DNA from: Rhodobacteraceae bacterium UBA6213
GTDB lineage: Bacteria > Pseudomonadota > Alphaproteobacteria > Rhodobacterales > Rhodobacteraceae
Assembly: GCA_002421605.1 (NCBI GenBank)
Contig: DISJ01000020.1
Coordinates: 184,682-248,681, forward strand
DNA length: 64,000 nucleotides
Direction of reading: 5' to 3'
A program made the translations under genes and the position numbers. Positions 17,447-26,696 of the stretch are shown here, piece after piece. Numbering within the stretch: position 1 is the stretch's first letter; the number at the start of each line of letters is the position of its first letter. Below the pieces are notes generated by a model. The model had not been told where the DNA came from, made no database searches, and saw only the letters and a program-made list of their open reading frames with translations.

Positions 17447-18071
17447 CCTTTGGCTGGTTTTTGCCGCAGCTTCGCTGGCGCTGGCGCTGACACCGGGGCC
17501 AAACTCGCTTCTGGTGCTTGACCATGGCGTGCGGGGCGGGTTTGGGCGTGCGGCCTTTACCGCGATGGGTTCGGTCGCGGCAATGCTGGCGATGGTGGCA
17601 GCCTCGATGGCAGGGCTTGGCGCGCTGATGCTGGCCTCTGAGACCGCCTTTATGGTGCTGAAATTCGGGGGTGCTGCCTATCTGATCTGGCTTGGTGTCA
17701 GGCTTTGGCGCGCGCCGAGTCTGGCGGCGCGCACGCCCCTTGCCGCAAGCAAGGCGATACCGCTTCGCCGCCGGAATGCTTCGATGCAGGGTGCGCTGGT
17801 GATGCTTTCCAATCCCAAGACAATTTTGTTCTTCACAACTTTCCTGCCTCAGTTCATGGCGCCCGAGCGCCCGCTTTTGCCGCAGTTTCTGGTGCTGGGG
17901 GCCACGCTTGGCGTTACTGAGCTGGCGGTGGAATGGGGCCTCGGGGCGGCTGCGGGGCGGCTTGCACCCTGGCTTATCCGCCATGCGCGCGCCTTCAACC
18001 GCCTCACGGGTGGTGCTTTCATGGCGATCGGGGCAATGGTGCTGCTTGGCACAAAGGGGGCCACACGATGA
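17436..18071 (+). CDS. LysE/RhtB family amino-acid exporter
   Basis: A 211-residue inner-membrane protein with about six predicted helices and the family start ALALTPGPNSLLVLDHGVRGG (proline-glycine-proline motif near residues 19-22). A later ALVMLSNPKTILFFTTFLPQF motif near 120-140 is also typical. I chose the GTG at 17436 because GAGGAGG lies six bases upstream and it begins right before the first helix; the ATG at 17403 would overlap the ligase by 44 bases. Its stop overlaps the next gene in ATGA. The exported substrate is unknown. Confidence 0.88.
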   Translation: MGFDLWLVFAAASLALALTPGPNSLLVLDHGVRGGFGRAAFTAMGSVAAMLAMVAASMAGLGALMLASETAFMVLKFGGAAYLIWLGVRLWRAPSLAARTPLAASKAIPLRRRNASMQGALVMLSNPKTILFFTTFLPQFMAPERPLLPQFLVLGATLGVTELAVEWGLGAAAGRLAPWLIRHARAFNRLTGGAFMAIGAMVLLGTKGATR

Positions 18072-18706
18072 CCACGTTCGACATTTTTGCAGACCCTGTC
18101 TGCCCCTGGTGCCTGATCGGGCGCGCGCATCTGACCGCTGCGCTGGCGCAGCGCCCGGGGCACGGGCTGACCATCGCGTGGCATCCCTATCAGCTAGACC
18201 CGACGATGCCGCCCGCCGGCCAAGACCGTCAAACCTATATGGAGGCAAAGTTTGGCGGCACGGAAGCTGTCGCGCGCGCCAACGCGCAGGTGGAACAGGC
18301 GGCCAAGGTGGCAGGCGTTGCGGTCGATATCGCCGCCATCACCCGCCGCCCCAGCACCTTCGATGCGCACCGCCTGATCTATTGGGCGGGGCTTGAGGAC
18401 GCACAAGACCGGGTCGTGGCGGGGCTGATGCAGGTATACTGGGCCGAAGGGCGTGACATTGGTGACCCCGAGGTGCTGGCCGACGTTGCAGCCGCCGCGG
18501 GGATGCAGCGCGACGTGGTCACCCGCCTTCTGGCCAGCGACGCCGACATTGATGAAACCCGCGCGCGCGAAGAACATGCGCGCGCGCGCGGCGTGCGCGC
18601 AGTGCCGACCTTCGTGATCGCCAACACGCACGCCGTTGAAGGCGCGCAAGGTGCCGATTTCTGGCTGCAGGTGATCGACGAGTTGTCGACCAAGACGCAA
18701 GGCTGA
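18068..18706 (+). CDS. DsbA-family thiol oxidoreductase (FrnE/HCCA isomerase-like)
   Basis: A 212-residue cytoplasmic thioredoxin-fold protein without a signal peptide. CPWC is at residues 12-15, in the FADPVCPWCLIG start, and the cis-proline region is RGVRAVPTFVI near 181-191. A helical insert lies between them. FrnE-like proteins act as redox catalysts or glutathione-linked isomerases; the role here is open. It overlaps the exporter gene by four bases and is last of the ligase-exporter-DsbA trio, so the three are probably made from one message. Confidence 0.88.
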   Translation: MTTFDIFADPVCPWCLIGRAHLTAALAQRPGHGLTIAWHPYQLDPTMPPAGQDRQTYMEAKFGGTEAVARANAQVEQAAKVAGVAVDIAAITRRPSTFDAHRLIYWAGLEDAQDRVVAGLMQVYWAEGRDIGDPEVLADVAAAAGMQRDVVTRLLASDADIDETRAREEHARARGVRAVPTFVIANTHAVEGAQGADFWLQVIDELSTKTQG

Positions 18707-18917
18707 ACACGGCACCTGCACGGCCCGACCCGCGTGACGCAACGCCACGCGCGCCTGCACAATCACTGCGTGCAAACACCTCTTGCGGCGCACGCTCGCG
18801 CCTGCAACACCTTGCGTCTGGCAGTTTGGTTCGACCTGCCCCCTGTTTTCTGGCCGATCCGGCCTTCACCGCGGCAGCGGCTAAGCTGCAGGCCCGCTCG
18901 TATCGACAAGATTTCTC

Positions 18918-20105
18918 ATGCCGCAAGCAAAGCTTAAACTGTTTGAATTCACCGCGATGCTGGCCTTTTTGTCGGCCATCGTCGCCTTTGCCATCGATGC
19001 GATGCTGCCCGCATTGGGCGAGATCGCGGCAGAGTTGACGCCCGATAACGTGAACCGCGCGCAACTGGTGTTGACCGCGTTCATGCTGGGGATGGGGCTT
19101 GGCACCTTTTTTGCCGGCCCCTTGGCCGATGCGCTGGGACGTAGGCGCACGATCGGTTGGGGTGTAGGCCTCTATATTTTGGGCGCGGGCCTTGGCGCCA
19201 TGGCCCAGAGCCTCGAGATGCTGCTTGCCGCCCGCTTTTTGCAAGGTATCGGTGCGGCAGGCCCGCGCATTGCCAGCATGGCGTTGGTGCGCGACCAGTA
19301 TTCAGGGCGCGAGATGGCGCGCGTGACCAGCTTTATCTCGATGATCTTCATTCTGATCCCGGCGGCGGCACCTGCGCTGGGGCAACTGATTATTTCCTTT
19401 TCCGGCTGGCGCGGCGTGTTCGTGGCCTTCATTGTCTTTTCCGGCGGCGCGGTAACATGGCTTTATCTACGCCAGCCAGAAACGCTTGCCCCAGAAAAGC
19501 GACGGCCTTTTCGACTGGCAAGCTTGCGGGCGGGCGCGGCAGAGGTGTTGGGCAGCCGTGAAGTGCGCCTTTACACGCTGGTGTTGGCGCTGGGGTTCGG
19601 GCAGATGTTCGCGCTGCTTTCTTCGGCGCAGCAAATCTTTGCCGAGGTTTACAACATCACCGAAGCGTTTCCGAGTTGGTTCGCGCTGATGGCGCTGCTG
19701 TCGGGGGCGGGCACGCTACTGAATGCTCGCTTTGTGGTGCGGCTAGGTATGCGGCGGATCGTGCGCGCGGCCTATGCGATGCAGGTGGTTGCGGCAACGC
19801 TGATGCTTGGGGCGATGGCGCTGCCGGGCGGCGCCGGATTCGTCGCGTTTTTCCTTTGGGCGGTCAGCCTGTTCTTCATGGCGGGGGTGACGTTTGGCAA
19901 TCTCAACGCGCTTGCCATGCAGCACATGGGTCACCTTGCGGGCATGACGGCCTCGGTGGTGATGGCGGTTTCAACGGTGCTTGCGGTGGCGATAGCGGCC
20001 CCCATCGGGCTGGCGTTTGACGGCTCTCCACTGCCCGTGGTGCTTGGCGCGCTGTTTGCCTCTGGCATTGCTTGGGCGCTGATGGGGCGCGCAACCGACA
20101 TCTAA
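18918..20105 (+). CDS. MFS drug-resistance transporter (Bcr/CflA type)
   Basis: A 395-residue major facilitator with about 12 predicted membrane helices. The family signature between helices 2 and 3 is GPLADALGRRRTIGWGVGLY (about 57-76), and the ARFLQGIGAAGPRIASMALVRD stretch of Bcr-type pumps is near 96-117. It probably exports a drug or metabolite by proton antiport. The 211 bases upstream hold no gene I can support. It converges on mfd, stops 11 bases apart. Confidence 0.87.
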   Translation: MPQAKLKLFEFTAMLAFLSAIVAFAIDAMLPALGEIAAELTPDNVNRAQLVLTAFMLGMGLGTFFAGPLADALGRRRTIGWGVGLYILGAGLGAMAQSLEMLLAARFLQGIGAAGPRIASMALVRDQYSGREMARVTSFISMIFILIPAAAPALGQLIISFSGWRGVFVAFIVFSGGAVTWLYLRQPETLAPEKRRPFRLASLRAGAAEVLGSREVRLYTLVLALGFGQMFALLSSAQQIFAEVYNITEAFPSWFALMALLSGAGTLLNARFVVRLGMRRIVRAAYAMQVVAATLMLGAMALPGGAGFVAFFLWAVSLFFMAGVTFGNLNALAMQHMGHLAGMTASVVMAVSTVLAVAIAAPIGLAFDGSPLPVVLGALFASGIAWALMGRATDI

Positions 20106-20116
20106 GCGGGCGGGCC

Positions 20117-23100
20117 TCAAGCCTTGGCCTTGGCCCCCGCATCGCGTGCCTTTTCGGCCAGATCGCGGGCAATGGCGAAGGCCCCCTTGATACGCTCGCT
20201 CTCGCTGCCCCAGTCGCGGCGCAGCACCAGCTTGTTGCCGGAAATTTTCGCCATGCCCCGCTCTGCGGTAAGAAACTCCACCAGCCCCGCCGGATTGGGA
20301 AACTTGTCGAGGTGGAATTGCACGGTCACCCCTTTCGGTCCGGCATCCATACGCGCAATCAGCGCACGGCGGCACATCGCCTTGATCCGCACCACCAGCA
20401 TCAGCGTGTTAACCTCTCGCGGCAGCGGCCCGAAGCGGTCGATAAGTTCGGCCGCAAAGCCCTCCAACTCCGGCTTAGTCGTCAGCCGAGCGAGTCGGCG
20501 GTATAGGCCAAGCCGCGTGTCGAGGTCGGGCACAAACGCCTCAGGGATCAACACCGGCACGCCAAGGTTGATCTGCGGCGCCCATTGATCGTCATCGTCC
20601 GAAGGTCCGGCCAACGCGCCCGAACGTAGCTTGGCAATCGTTTCCTCCAGCATCGCCTGATAAAGCTCGTAGCCGACTTCCTTGATATGCCCCGATTGTT
20701 CCTCGCCCAGCAGGTTGCCCGCGCCGCGCAGATCAAGGTCTTGCGCAGCAAGGCTGAAGCCCGCGCCAAGGCTGTCGAGGCTGCCCAAAAGGCGCAGGCG
20801 CTTTTCGGCGGCGGGGGTTAGCGGTTTGCGCGGGCGGGTGGTCAGGTAGCAATAGGCGCGGGTTTTCGCGCGCCCGACCCTGCCGCGAATCTGGTAAAGT
20901 TGGGCCAGACCAAACATATCGGCCCGGTGCACGATCATGGTGTTGGCGGTCGGAATATCGAGCCCGCTTTCAACGATGCTGGTGGCCACAAGCACGTCGT
21001 ATTTGCCATCGTAAAAGGCGTTCATGCGCGCATCAAGCTCGCCCGCCGCCATCTGCCCGTGGGCGACGATAAAGCTGATCTCGGGCACATGGTCGCGCAA
21101 GAATTCTTCGATCTCGGGCAGATCGGCAATGCGTGGGGCGACGTAAAAGCTTTGCCCGCCCCGGTAATGCTCGCGCAAAAGCGCCTCGCGCAGGGTCACG
21201 CTGTCAAACTCGCTGACATAGGTTCGAATCGATAGCCGATCGACCGGCGGCGTGCCGATAATCGACAATTCGCGCACCCCAGAAAGGCTCATCTGCAACG
21301 TGCGCGGAATCGGCGTGGCGGTCAGGGTCAGCACATGCACCTCTGATCGCATCTCTTTCAGCCGTTCCTTGTGAACCACGCCAAAGTGCTGCTCTTCATC
21401 AATCACCAGAAGCCCGAGGTTGGCAAAACGCACGCCCTTGGCCAGAACCGCATGGGTGCCGATCACGATATCGACCGTGCCTTCGGCCAGCCCCTCGCGG
21501 GTGCGCGCCGCATCACGGGCCGAAACAAAGCGCGACAAGGGCCGCAGATTGAGCGCGGTACCACGGAAGCGTTCGGAAAAGGTCTTGAAATGCTGGCGCG
21601 CCAAAAGCGTGGTCGGCGCGATGATCGCCACCTGTTGGCCGCACATCGCAGCCACAAAGGCGGCGCGCATCGCCACCTCGGTCTTGCCAAACCCGACATC
21701 ACCGACCACCAGCCGATCCATCGGGCTGCCGGCGGCAAGATCGGCCACGACATCTTCGATCGCGGAAAGCTGATCGTCAGTTTCGGTCCAAGGAAAGCGC
21801 GCGGCGAAGGATTCCCACTCATGATGCGGGGCTTGCAAGATCGGGGCCGAGCGAAGGTGCCGTTCGGCGGCCACGCGCATCAGCCGCTCTGCGATCAGGC
21901 GGATGCGTTCTTTCAAGCGCGCTTTCTTGGCCTGCCACGCGCCGCCGCCAAGCTTATCGAGCAGCCCTTCCTCGTGGCCGTAGCGGCTGAGCAACTCGAT
22001 GTTTTCAACGGGCAAGAAAAGGCGGTCGCCGCCCGCATATTCCAGCGCCACGCAATCGTGCGGGGCACCGAGGGCGGTGATGGTTTCAAGGCCCTTGTAG
22101 CGCCCCACGCCGTGATCGACGTGCACCACCAGATCGCCGGGCGAGAGGCTTTGCGCTTCGGTCAGGAAATTCTCGGCCCGCCGTTTGCGGCGCGGCGCGC
22201 GGATCAGGCGATCGCCAAGCACGTCCTGCTCGGAAATCACGGTCATGCCGTCGGCCTCAAAACCCTGTTCGAGCGGCCAGACCGCGAGGGCGAGGTTGGC
22301 GGGCTTGAGGTCGCGGGCGTCGCGCACGAAGGTCGCGCCCTGCAATCCTTCGTCTTCCAGCAGGCCCTTCAACCTTTCGCGCGCGCCTTCGGAGAACGCG
22401 GCGATGACCACAGTATCACGCGTGATACGCGCGCGAATATGGTCTTTCAACGCCCCGAAAAGACTGACATTTTCCAATTGTCGTTCGGGTGCGAAATTGC
22501 GCCCGATACGACCACCCGCATCCAACACGCCAAGCCCGGTCGGGCGTGCGTTGACGGCCAGTTGCACCGTGCGGTGCCCGCCCAAAGCCGCGCCCCAGGC
22601 CGCATCATCAAGGTAAAGCAGCGCGGGCGGTGCGGGTTTGTAAACTGAATCGAGCCGGTCGCGGTGCGTCATCGCCTCGTGGCGGGTGTCGTACTGATCG
22701 GCAATACCTTCCCAGCGACTGATCCGCTGCGCCTCGCATTGATCGTCAATAAGGACCGAGGCGTCGGGCAGATAGTCGAACAGGGTTTCCAGCCGCTCGT
22801 GGAAAAATCCCAGCCAGTGTTCCATGCCCGCGTGTTTGCGCCCGGCGCTGACAGCCTCGTACAGCGGGTCTTCGGTGCCGCCCGCGCCAAATTCAACGCG
22901 GTAGTTCTGGCGAAACCGCGCAATCGCGGCCTCGTCAAGGATCACCTCGCTGACGGGTGCAAGTTCGACCGAGTCGAGCTTTTGTGTGGTGCGCTGGCTG
23001 ATCGGGTCAAACCGGCGCGCGCCATCAAGCACGTCGCCAAAAAGATCGAGCCGCACCGGCCCGCCTTCGCCCGGGGGGAAGATATCAATGATGCCGCCGC

Positions 23101-23572
23101 GCACCGCGAAATCGCCCGGCTCGGACACCGAAGAGGCGGGTGAAAAGCCCATCCGCGCGAGGAAATTGCGCAGTGCCGCCTCGTCAATGCGCCCACCCAC
23201 ACGCGCAGAAAAGCTCGCCTCGGCTAGAATCGCGCGAGGAGGGATGCGTTGCATCGTGGCCGCGAGCGTGGTCAGCAGCACGAAGGGGCCCTTCAGTCGG
23301 CCTTTTGCCAGCGCCGCGAGGGTCGCCATGCGCGCCGATGAAATCGCCGGGTTGGGCGAAACGCGGTCATAAGGCAGGCAATCCCACGCCGGAAACTCAA
23401 GCACCACCGCTTCGGGTGCAAAAAACGCGAGGGCCGTGCGCATCGCCTCCATCCGGCGATCATCGCGCGCGACATGCAGCACCGTTTGCCCACGCCCCAA
23501 TTCACGCGCGAGCAGGCGCGCATCAAAGCCTTCGGGGGCCCCGGAAAGGGTAATGTGGGCCGGTTTTTCCAC
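20117..23572 (-). CDS. mfd: Transcription-repair coupling factor
   Basis: A DNA translocase that removes stalled RNA polymerase and recruits UvrA. It is 1151 residues, normal length. The order is: a UvrB-homology module (1-350), the RNA polymerase-interacting domain with the VHVDHGVGRYKGL motif near 485, then the helicase core with Walker A GDVGFGKTE (Lys near 630), DEEQHFGV near 730, TATPIPRTLQ near 760 and the RGRVGRAKTRAYCY motif, and a C-terminal TRCF domain. It is likely followed on the same strand by nothing, as MFS converges on it. The membrane protein at 23582 is ten bases upstream and may be cotranscribed. Confidence 0.97.
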   Translation of the reverse strand: MEKPAHITLSGAPEGFDARLLARELGRGQTVLHVARDDRRMEAMRTALAFFAPEAVVLEFPAWDCLPYDRVSPNPAISSARMATLAALAKGRLKGPFVLLTTLAATMQRIPPRAILAEASFSARVGGRIDEAALRNFLARMGFSPASSVSEPGDFAVRGGIIDIFPPGEGGPVRLDLFGDVLDGARRFDPISQRTTQKLDSVELAPVSEVILDEAAIARFRQNYRVEFGAGGTEDPLYEAVSAGRKHAGMEHWLGFFHERLETLFDYLPDASVLIDDQCEAQRISRWEGIADQYDTRHEAMTHRDRLDSVYKPAPPALLYLDDAAWGAALGGHRTVQLAVNARPTGLGVLDAGGRIGRNFAPERQLENVSLFGALKDHIRARITRDTVVIAAFSEGARERLKGLLEDEGLQGATFVRDARDLKPANLALAVWPLEQGFEADGMTVISEQDVLGDRLIRAPRRKRRAENFLTEAQSLSPGDLVVHVDHGVGRYKGLETITALGAPHDCVALEYAGGDRLFLPVENIELLSRYGHEEGLLDKLGGGAWQAKKARLKERIRLIAERLMRVAAERHLRSAPILQAPHHEWESFAARFPWTETDDQLSAIEDVVADLAAGSPMDRLVVGDVGFGKTEVAMRAAFVAAMCGQQVAIIAPTTLLARQHFKTFSERFRGTALNLRPLSRFVSARDAARTREGLAEGTVDIVIGTHAVLAKGVRFANLGLLVIDEEQHFGVVHKERLKEMRSEVHVLTLTATPIPRTLQMSLSGVRELSIIGTPPVDRLSIRTYVSEFDSVTLREALLREHYRGGQSFYVAPRIADLPEIEEFLRDHVPEISFIVAHGQMAAGELDARMNAFYDGKYDVLVATSIVESGLDIPTANTMIVHRADMFGLAQLYQIRGRVGRAKTRAYCYLTTRPRKPLTPAAEKRLRLLGSLDSLGAGFSLAAQDLDLRGAGNLLGEEQSGHIKEVGYELYQAMLEETIAKLRSGALAGPSDDDDQWAPQINLGVPVLIPEAFVPDLDTRLGLYRRLARLTTKPELEGFAAELIDRFGPLPREVNTLMLVVRIKAMCRRALIARMDAGPKGVTVQFHLDKFPNPAGLVEFLTAERGMAKISGNKLVLRRDWGSESERIKGAFAIARDLAEKARDAGAKAKA

Positions 23573-23581
23573 GCGCCGCCC

Positions 23582-24115
23582 CTAGTTCAGGATCGAGTAG
23601 TTGAAGTTTTGCAGCATGCCCCAAAAGGCAGTGGCGCTAAGCGACACGATGCCGACCAGCTGTATATGCAGCCGGTGGCGCGCCATCGCACGGATCAATA
23701 CCTCGGTTGTGGGCGCGCCTTCGGTATTCAGCGCCGCCTCGTAGGCGGTCGCGACGCGCAGGGTCATCCAGCCGACCAGCACCATCGGAACGACGATGAA
23801 AGAAAGCGCCTGCACAAACTCGGCCTGATAGACAAAGCCCAGCAACAGCAGCACGGTCAAAAGGAACGAACCGATCGCGGTGGCGGCCAGCCCACCCTCG
23901 CGCGCGACCAAAAGATACCGCGCCACGTTGATCTGCATCAGCGCATGTAATTGCTGTTCTGCGTCGCCCCGGCGGCGGCGGGCGCGGATCACCAGATCCC
24001 ACGGCACCCCGACAACCCAGCGCGACGCGGTTGACCATGTCACCGCAATCGCGATCCAATACCAGAGGTTGGAAAACGAGCGCATGTCGATCAGATCGGT
24101 AAGTGTCTCAAGCAT
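23582..24115 (-). CDS. Hypothetical inner-membrane protein upstream of mfd
   Basis: A 177-residue protein I cannot name. It shows about four hydrophobic segments: near residues 16-35 (LWYWIAIAVTWSTASRW), 75-95, 100-118 (ALSFIVVPMVLVGWMTLRVA) and 150-168. A basic patch RARRRRGDAE follows the first. The start ATG at 24115 (MLETLTDLIDMRSFSN) is preceded by GGAG about 10 bases away; the frame extends back to 24436 across the hemB start region. It shares the strand with mfd, ten bases upstream of it. Confidence 0.75.
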   Translation of the reverse strand: MLETLTDLIDMRSFSNLWYWIAIAVTWSTASRWVVGVPWDLVIRARRRRGDAEQQLHALMQINVARYLLVAREGGLAATAIGSFLLTVLLLLGFVYQAEFVQALSFIVVPMVLVGWMTLRVATAYEAALNTEGAPTTEVLIRAMARHRLHIQLVGIVSLSATAFWGMLQNFNYSILN

Positions 24116-24251
24116 GTCCAGTCGGGGCTCCAGCTCGCTTCGCGCGACACTAATGCAAGTTTTGACCGAGCGGAACCACCCTCTGCACCCTTGAGGTGGC
24201 GCGATTTCCGTGCCACGCAGAGTGGGCACCTCAGACGCGAAAGGCCCCGCC

Positions 24252-25253
24252 ATGAACCCGATCCAGGCCCCCTTCCCCGCAACGCGGCTGCGCCGCCTGC
24301 GCCGCACCTGCGCGTTGCGCGATCTGGCGCAGGAAAACCATCTGTCGGTAAAAGACCTGATCTGGCCGATTTTCGTGACCGATGTGCCCGGTGCCGATGT
24401 CGAAATTGCCTCGATGCCCGGTGTTGCGCGCCGCACGCTGGAGGGCGCTGTTGCGGCGGCAGCAGAGGCCGCAAGCCTTGGGATACCGGCGATTTGCCTG
24501 TTTCCCTACACCGACCCCGCGCTGAAAACCGAAGCCTGCGAAATGGCTTGGGACGAGCACAATCTGGTGAACCGCACGATCCGCGCGATCAAGGCAGAAG
24601 TGCCTGAGGTTGCGATCATGACCGATGTGGCGCTCGATCCTTACAACGCCAACGGGCATGACGGGTTGGTGCGCGACGGCATCATTCTGAACGACGAAAC
24701 CAACGCGGCGCTGGTAAAAATGGCGCTGGCACAGGCCGATGCGGGGGCCGACATCATTGGCCCTTCGGATATGATGGATGGGCGCATCGGCGCGATGCGC
24801 GCAGCACTGGAGGCGGGGGGGCACAAGGATGTGGCGATCCTGTCTTATGCGGCCAAATACGCCTCGGCGTTTTATGGGCCGTTCCGCGATGCGGTGGGGG
24901 CGTCTGGCGCGCTCAAGGGGGACAAGAAAACCTATCAGATGAACCCCGCCAATTCCGACGAGGCGCTGCGGCTGGTGGCGCGCGATCTGGCGGAGGGTGC
25001 CGACATGGTCATGGTCAAGCCCGGAATGCCCTACCTAGATATCGTGCGGCGGGTGAAGGATGCGTTTAGTGCACCCACCTATGCCTATCAGGTGTCGGGC
25101 GAATACGCGATGATCGAGGGAGCTGCGCGCGCCGGCTGGATCAAGGGCGACGCGGTAATGCTGGAAAGCCTGATGGCGTTTCGCCGCGCCGGATGTGACG
25201 GCGTGCTAACTTATTTCGCCCCCCGCGTGGCGCGGTTGCTTGGCGGCGACTGA
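24252..25253 (+). CDS. hemB: Delta-aminolevulinic acid dehydratase (porphobilinogen synthase)
   Basis: Condenses two aminolevulinate molecules to porphobilinogen in tetrapyrrole synthesis. It is 333 residues. The two active-site lysines are Lys202 (SYAAKYASAFYGPFRDA) and Lys256 (MVMVKPGMPYLDI, Schiff base). The MTDVALDPYNANGHDG region near 123-138 lacks the Cys-rich zinc site (DPYNANGHDG rather than a cysteine triplet), so it should be the magnesium-dependent class found in alphaproteobacteria. It is divergent from the 23582-mfd unit and starts at ATG 24252. Confidence 0.97.
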   Translation: MNPIQAPFPATRLRRLRRTCALRDLAQENHLSVKDLIWPIFVTDVPGADVEIASMPGVARRTLEGAVAAAAEAASLGIPAICLFPYTDPALKTEACEMAWDEHNLVNRTIRAIKAEVPEVAIMTDVALDPYNANGHDGLVRDGIILNDETNAALVKMALAQADAGADIIGPSDMMDGRIGAMRAALEAGGHKDVAILSYAAKYASAFYGPFRDAVGASGALKGDKKTYQMNPANSDEALRLVARDLAEGADMVMVKPGMPYLDIVRRVKDAFSAPTYAYQVSGEYAMIEGAARAGWIKGDAVMLESLMAFRRAGCDGVLTYFAPRVARLLGGD

Positions 25254-25287
25254 CCGGCGTTGATTTGCCGAGGGCCCACAAGACTGA

Positions 25288-25316
25288 GTGACAGGTGGCG
25301 GAATTGCGCCTATAAG
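25288..25316 (+). promoter_or_regulatory. Predicted promoter of the SYLF lipoprotein gene
   Basis: GTGACA (25288-25293), a 17-base spacer and TATAAG (25311-25316). Both boxes match sigma-70 consensus at five of six positions. The predicted start near 25323 gives a leader of about 45 bases before the ATG at 25367. Confidence 0.6.
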
Positions 25317-25366
25317 TGGTGCTAATTGGGCCAGAACAAGGCCTGAAAACCATGAGGGAGCATCCC

Positions 25367-25924
25367 ATGACCCAGATCACCCGGCGCAGCCTTCTTGTTA
25401 CCGGCACCGCAGGCCTTGGCCTTGCCGCTTGCGGCAATGGAATTGGCAGTGCGGGCGCAAGCCAGATTGATGCGCGCGTCGATGACGCCCGCGCGTTCCT
25501 GCTTTCGCGCTATCCCGGCACGCAGGATTTGCTGAACAAATCGGTAGGCGTGCTTTATATGCCGCTGATGACCGAGGCGGGGCTGTGGTTTGGCGGTGCC
25601 TTCGGGCGCGGCGCACTGCGCATCAACAACGCAACGGTCGATTACTACGCTGCCGCCGAGGCGAGCGTGGGGCCGCAGATCGGGATTCAGCAGTATTCGC
25701 ACGCGCTGTTCTTCATGACCGAACAGGCGCTAAGTGATTTTCGCCGCTCGGATGGCTGGGCGCTTGGCGCGGATGCGCGCTACGCCACGCCCGATGGCGG
25801 TGGCGCGATTGGCACGGATACCACCACCTCGCTCGCGCCGATCGTCGCGCTGGTCTATGGCCAGTCGGGGCTGATTGCCGGGGCGTCGCTGGCGGGCACC
25901 AAATACACGCGCATTCTGCCCTGA
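25367..25924 (+). CDS. SYLF/YSC84-domain lipoprotein
   Basis: A 185-residue predicted lipoprotein. The N-terminus TRRSLLVTGTAGLGLAAC has a twin-arginine-like RR and a lipobox ending at Cys, so it may be exported by Tat and lipid-anchored. The rest is the SYLF/Ysc84 domain: it includes VGVLYMPLMTEAGLWFGGAFGRGALR, a run of GAD and a C-terminal ASLAGTKYTRI end. The ATG at 25367 follows GGGAG; ATG 25352 is in frame but lacks a site. The domain binds lipids in eukaryotic proteins; its bacterial role is not known. Confidence 0.85.
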   Translation: MTQITRRSLLVTGTAGLGLAACGNGIGSAGASQIDARVDDARAFLLSRYPGTQDLLNKSVGVLYMPLMTEAGLWFGGAFGRGALRINNATVDYYAAAEASVGPQIGIQQYSHALFFMTEQALSDFRRSDGWALGADARYATPDGGGAIGTDTTTSLAPIVALVYGQSGLIAGASLAGTKYTRILP

Positions 25925-25931
25925 CGCGGCC

Positions 25932-26540
25932 TTAGCTGCCCAAGATCGCCTTGACGTAGGATTTGGTTTCCGCGAAAGGCGGTACGCCGCCGTATTCCAC
26001 CACCGCCTCGGGACCGGCGTTATAGGCGGCCAAGGCCAATCGCCAGCTGCCAAAACGATCGTATTGCGTGCGCAGATAGCGCGCGCCCGCATCAAGGTTC
26101 TGCGCCGCATCAGACGCATCGATCCCCAGCAATGCTGCAGTATCGGGCATCAGTTGCGCCAACCCCACGGCACCCTTGGCGGACACCGCGGTTTCATTCC
26201 AGCCGCTTTCCTGCTGCACGAGGCGCAGGAACAATTCCTCTGGCACCCCATGCTGGCGCGCGGCGCTGCGCGCTGTGGCAAGATGCTCGCCCCGGTAGGT
26301 GCCGCGCCAAGACGGGATTTCGCCGTCATCGCTGGTGGAGGCCGGGCGCAATCGAACCGAGTTTTCGTACTGCTGGGAAAGGTGCGAATCCAGAAACGCG
26401 CTTTGTGAGGCAAAGGCAGCACGGCGATTGGCAGGTGCCGGCGCACCCAGCCGCAGCCCATCGGCCATGGCGGTAAGCGGAAGCAGGCACAGCAATGCCC
26501 CTGACACAAGCCTTAGCAATCGCATCCCTTTCGAGCGCAC
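25932..26540 (-). CDS. Lytic transglycosylase (SLT domain), periplasmic
   Basis: A 202-residue secreted muramidase-like enzyme. A signal sequence (LLRLVSGALLCLLPLTAMA) ends near residue 27. The catalytic domain shows the Glu motif VQQESGWNETAVS (catalytic Glu near 112), GLAQLMPDTA, and AYNAGP at about 169-174, the classical SLT trio. It cleaves peptidoglycan glycan strands. The start is uncertain: the GTG at 26540 gives a basic n-region, while the ATG at 26525 would have its purine-rich stretch touching the codon. It is convergent with the SYLF gene, 7 bases apart, and divergent from ssb. Confidence 0.85.
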   Translation of the reverse strand: MRSKGMRLLRLVSGALLCLLPLTAMADGLRLGAPAPANRRAAFASQSAFLDSHLSQQYENSVRLRPASTSDDGEIPSWRGTYRGEHLATARSAARQHGVPEELFLRLVQQESGWNETAVSAKGAVGLAQLMPDTAALLGIDASDAAQNLDAGARYLRTQYDRFGSWRLALAAYNAGPEAVVEYGGVPPFAETKSYVKAILGS

Positions 26541-26696
26541 AATAGCAGATACTATACCCGCGCTTCGGCACGCAGGCTAGCACATGCGCGCCCTACGGGC
26601 TAGTTTCCGCCGGGGCGGGGCACTACAATTCAGCTTTCCTTAACCCTGTTCGAGTGGTCTAAGGCGGCAAATGCAGCGGATTTTGGCGGAGGTAAC

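Noticed and set aside
16866..18248. 460-codon minus-strand frame across the ligase, LysE-type and DsbA-like genes
   Set aside because: It crosses three genes with strong family motifs on the other strand and is Arg/Pro rich.
21371..22648. Long plus-strand frame (425 codons) opposite mfd
   Set aside because: Antisense shadow of a high-GC gene: the translated text is Arg/His/Gly rich without any motif, while the minus strand holds full-length Mfd.
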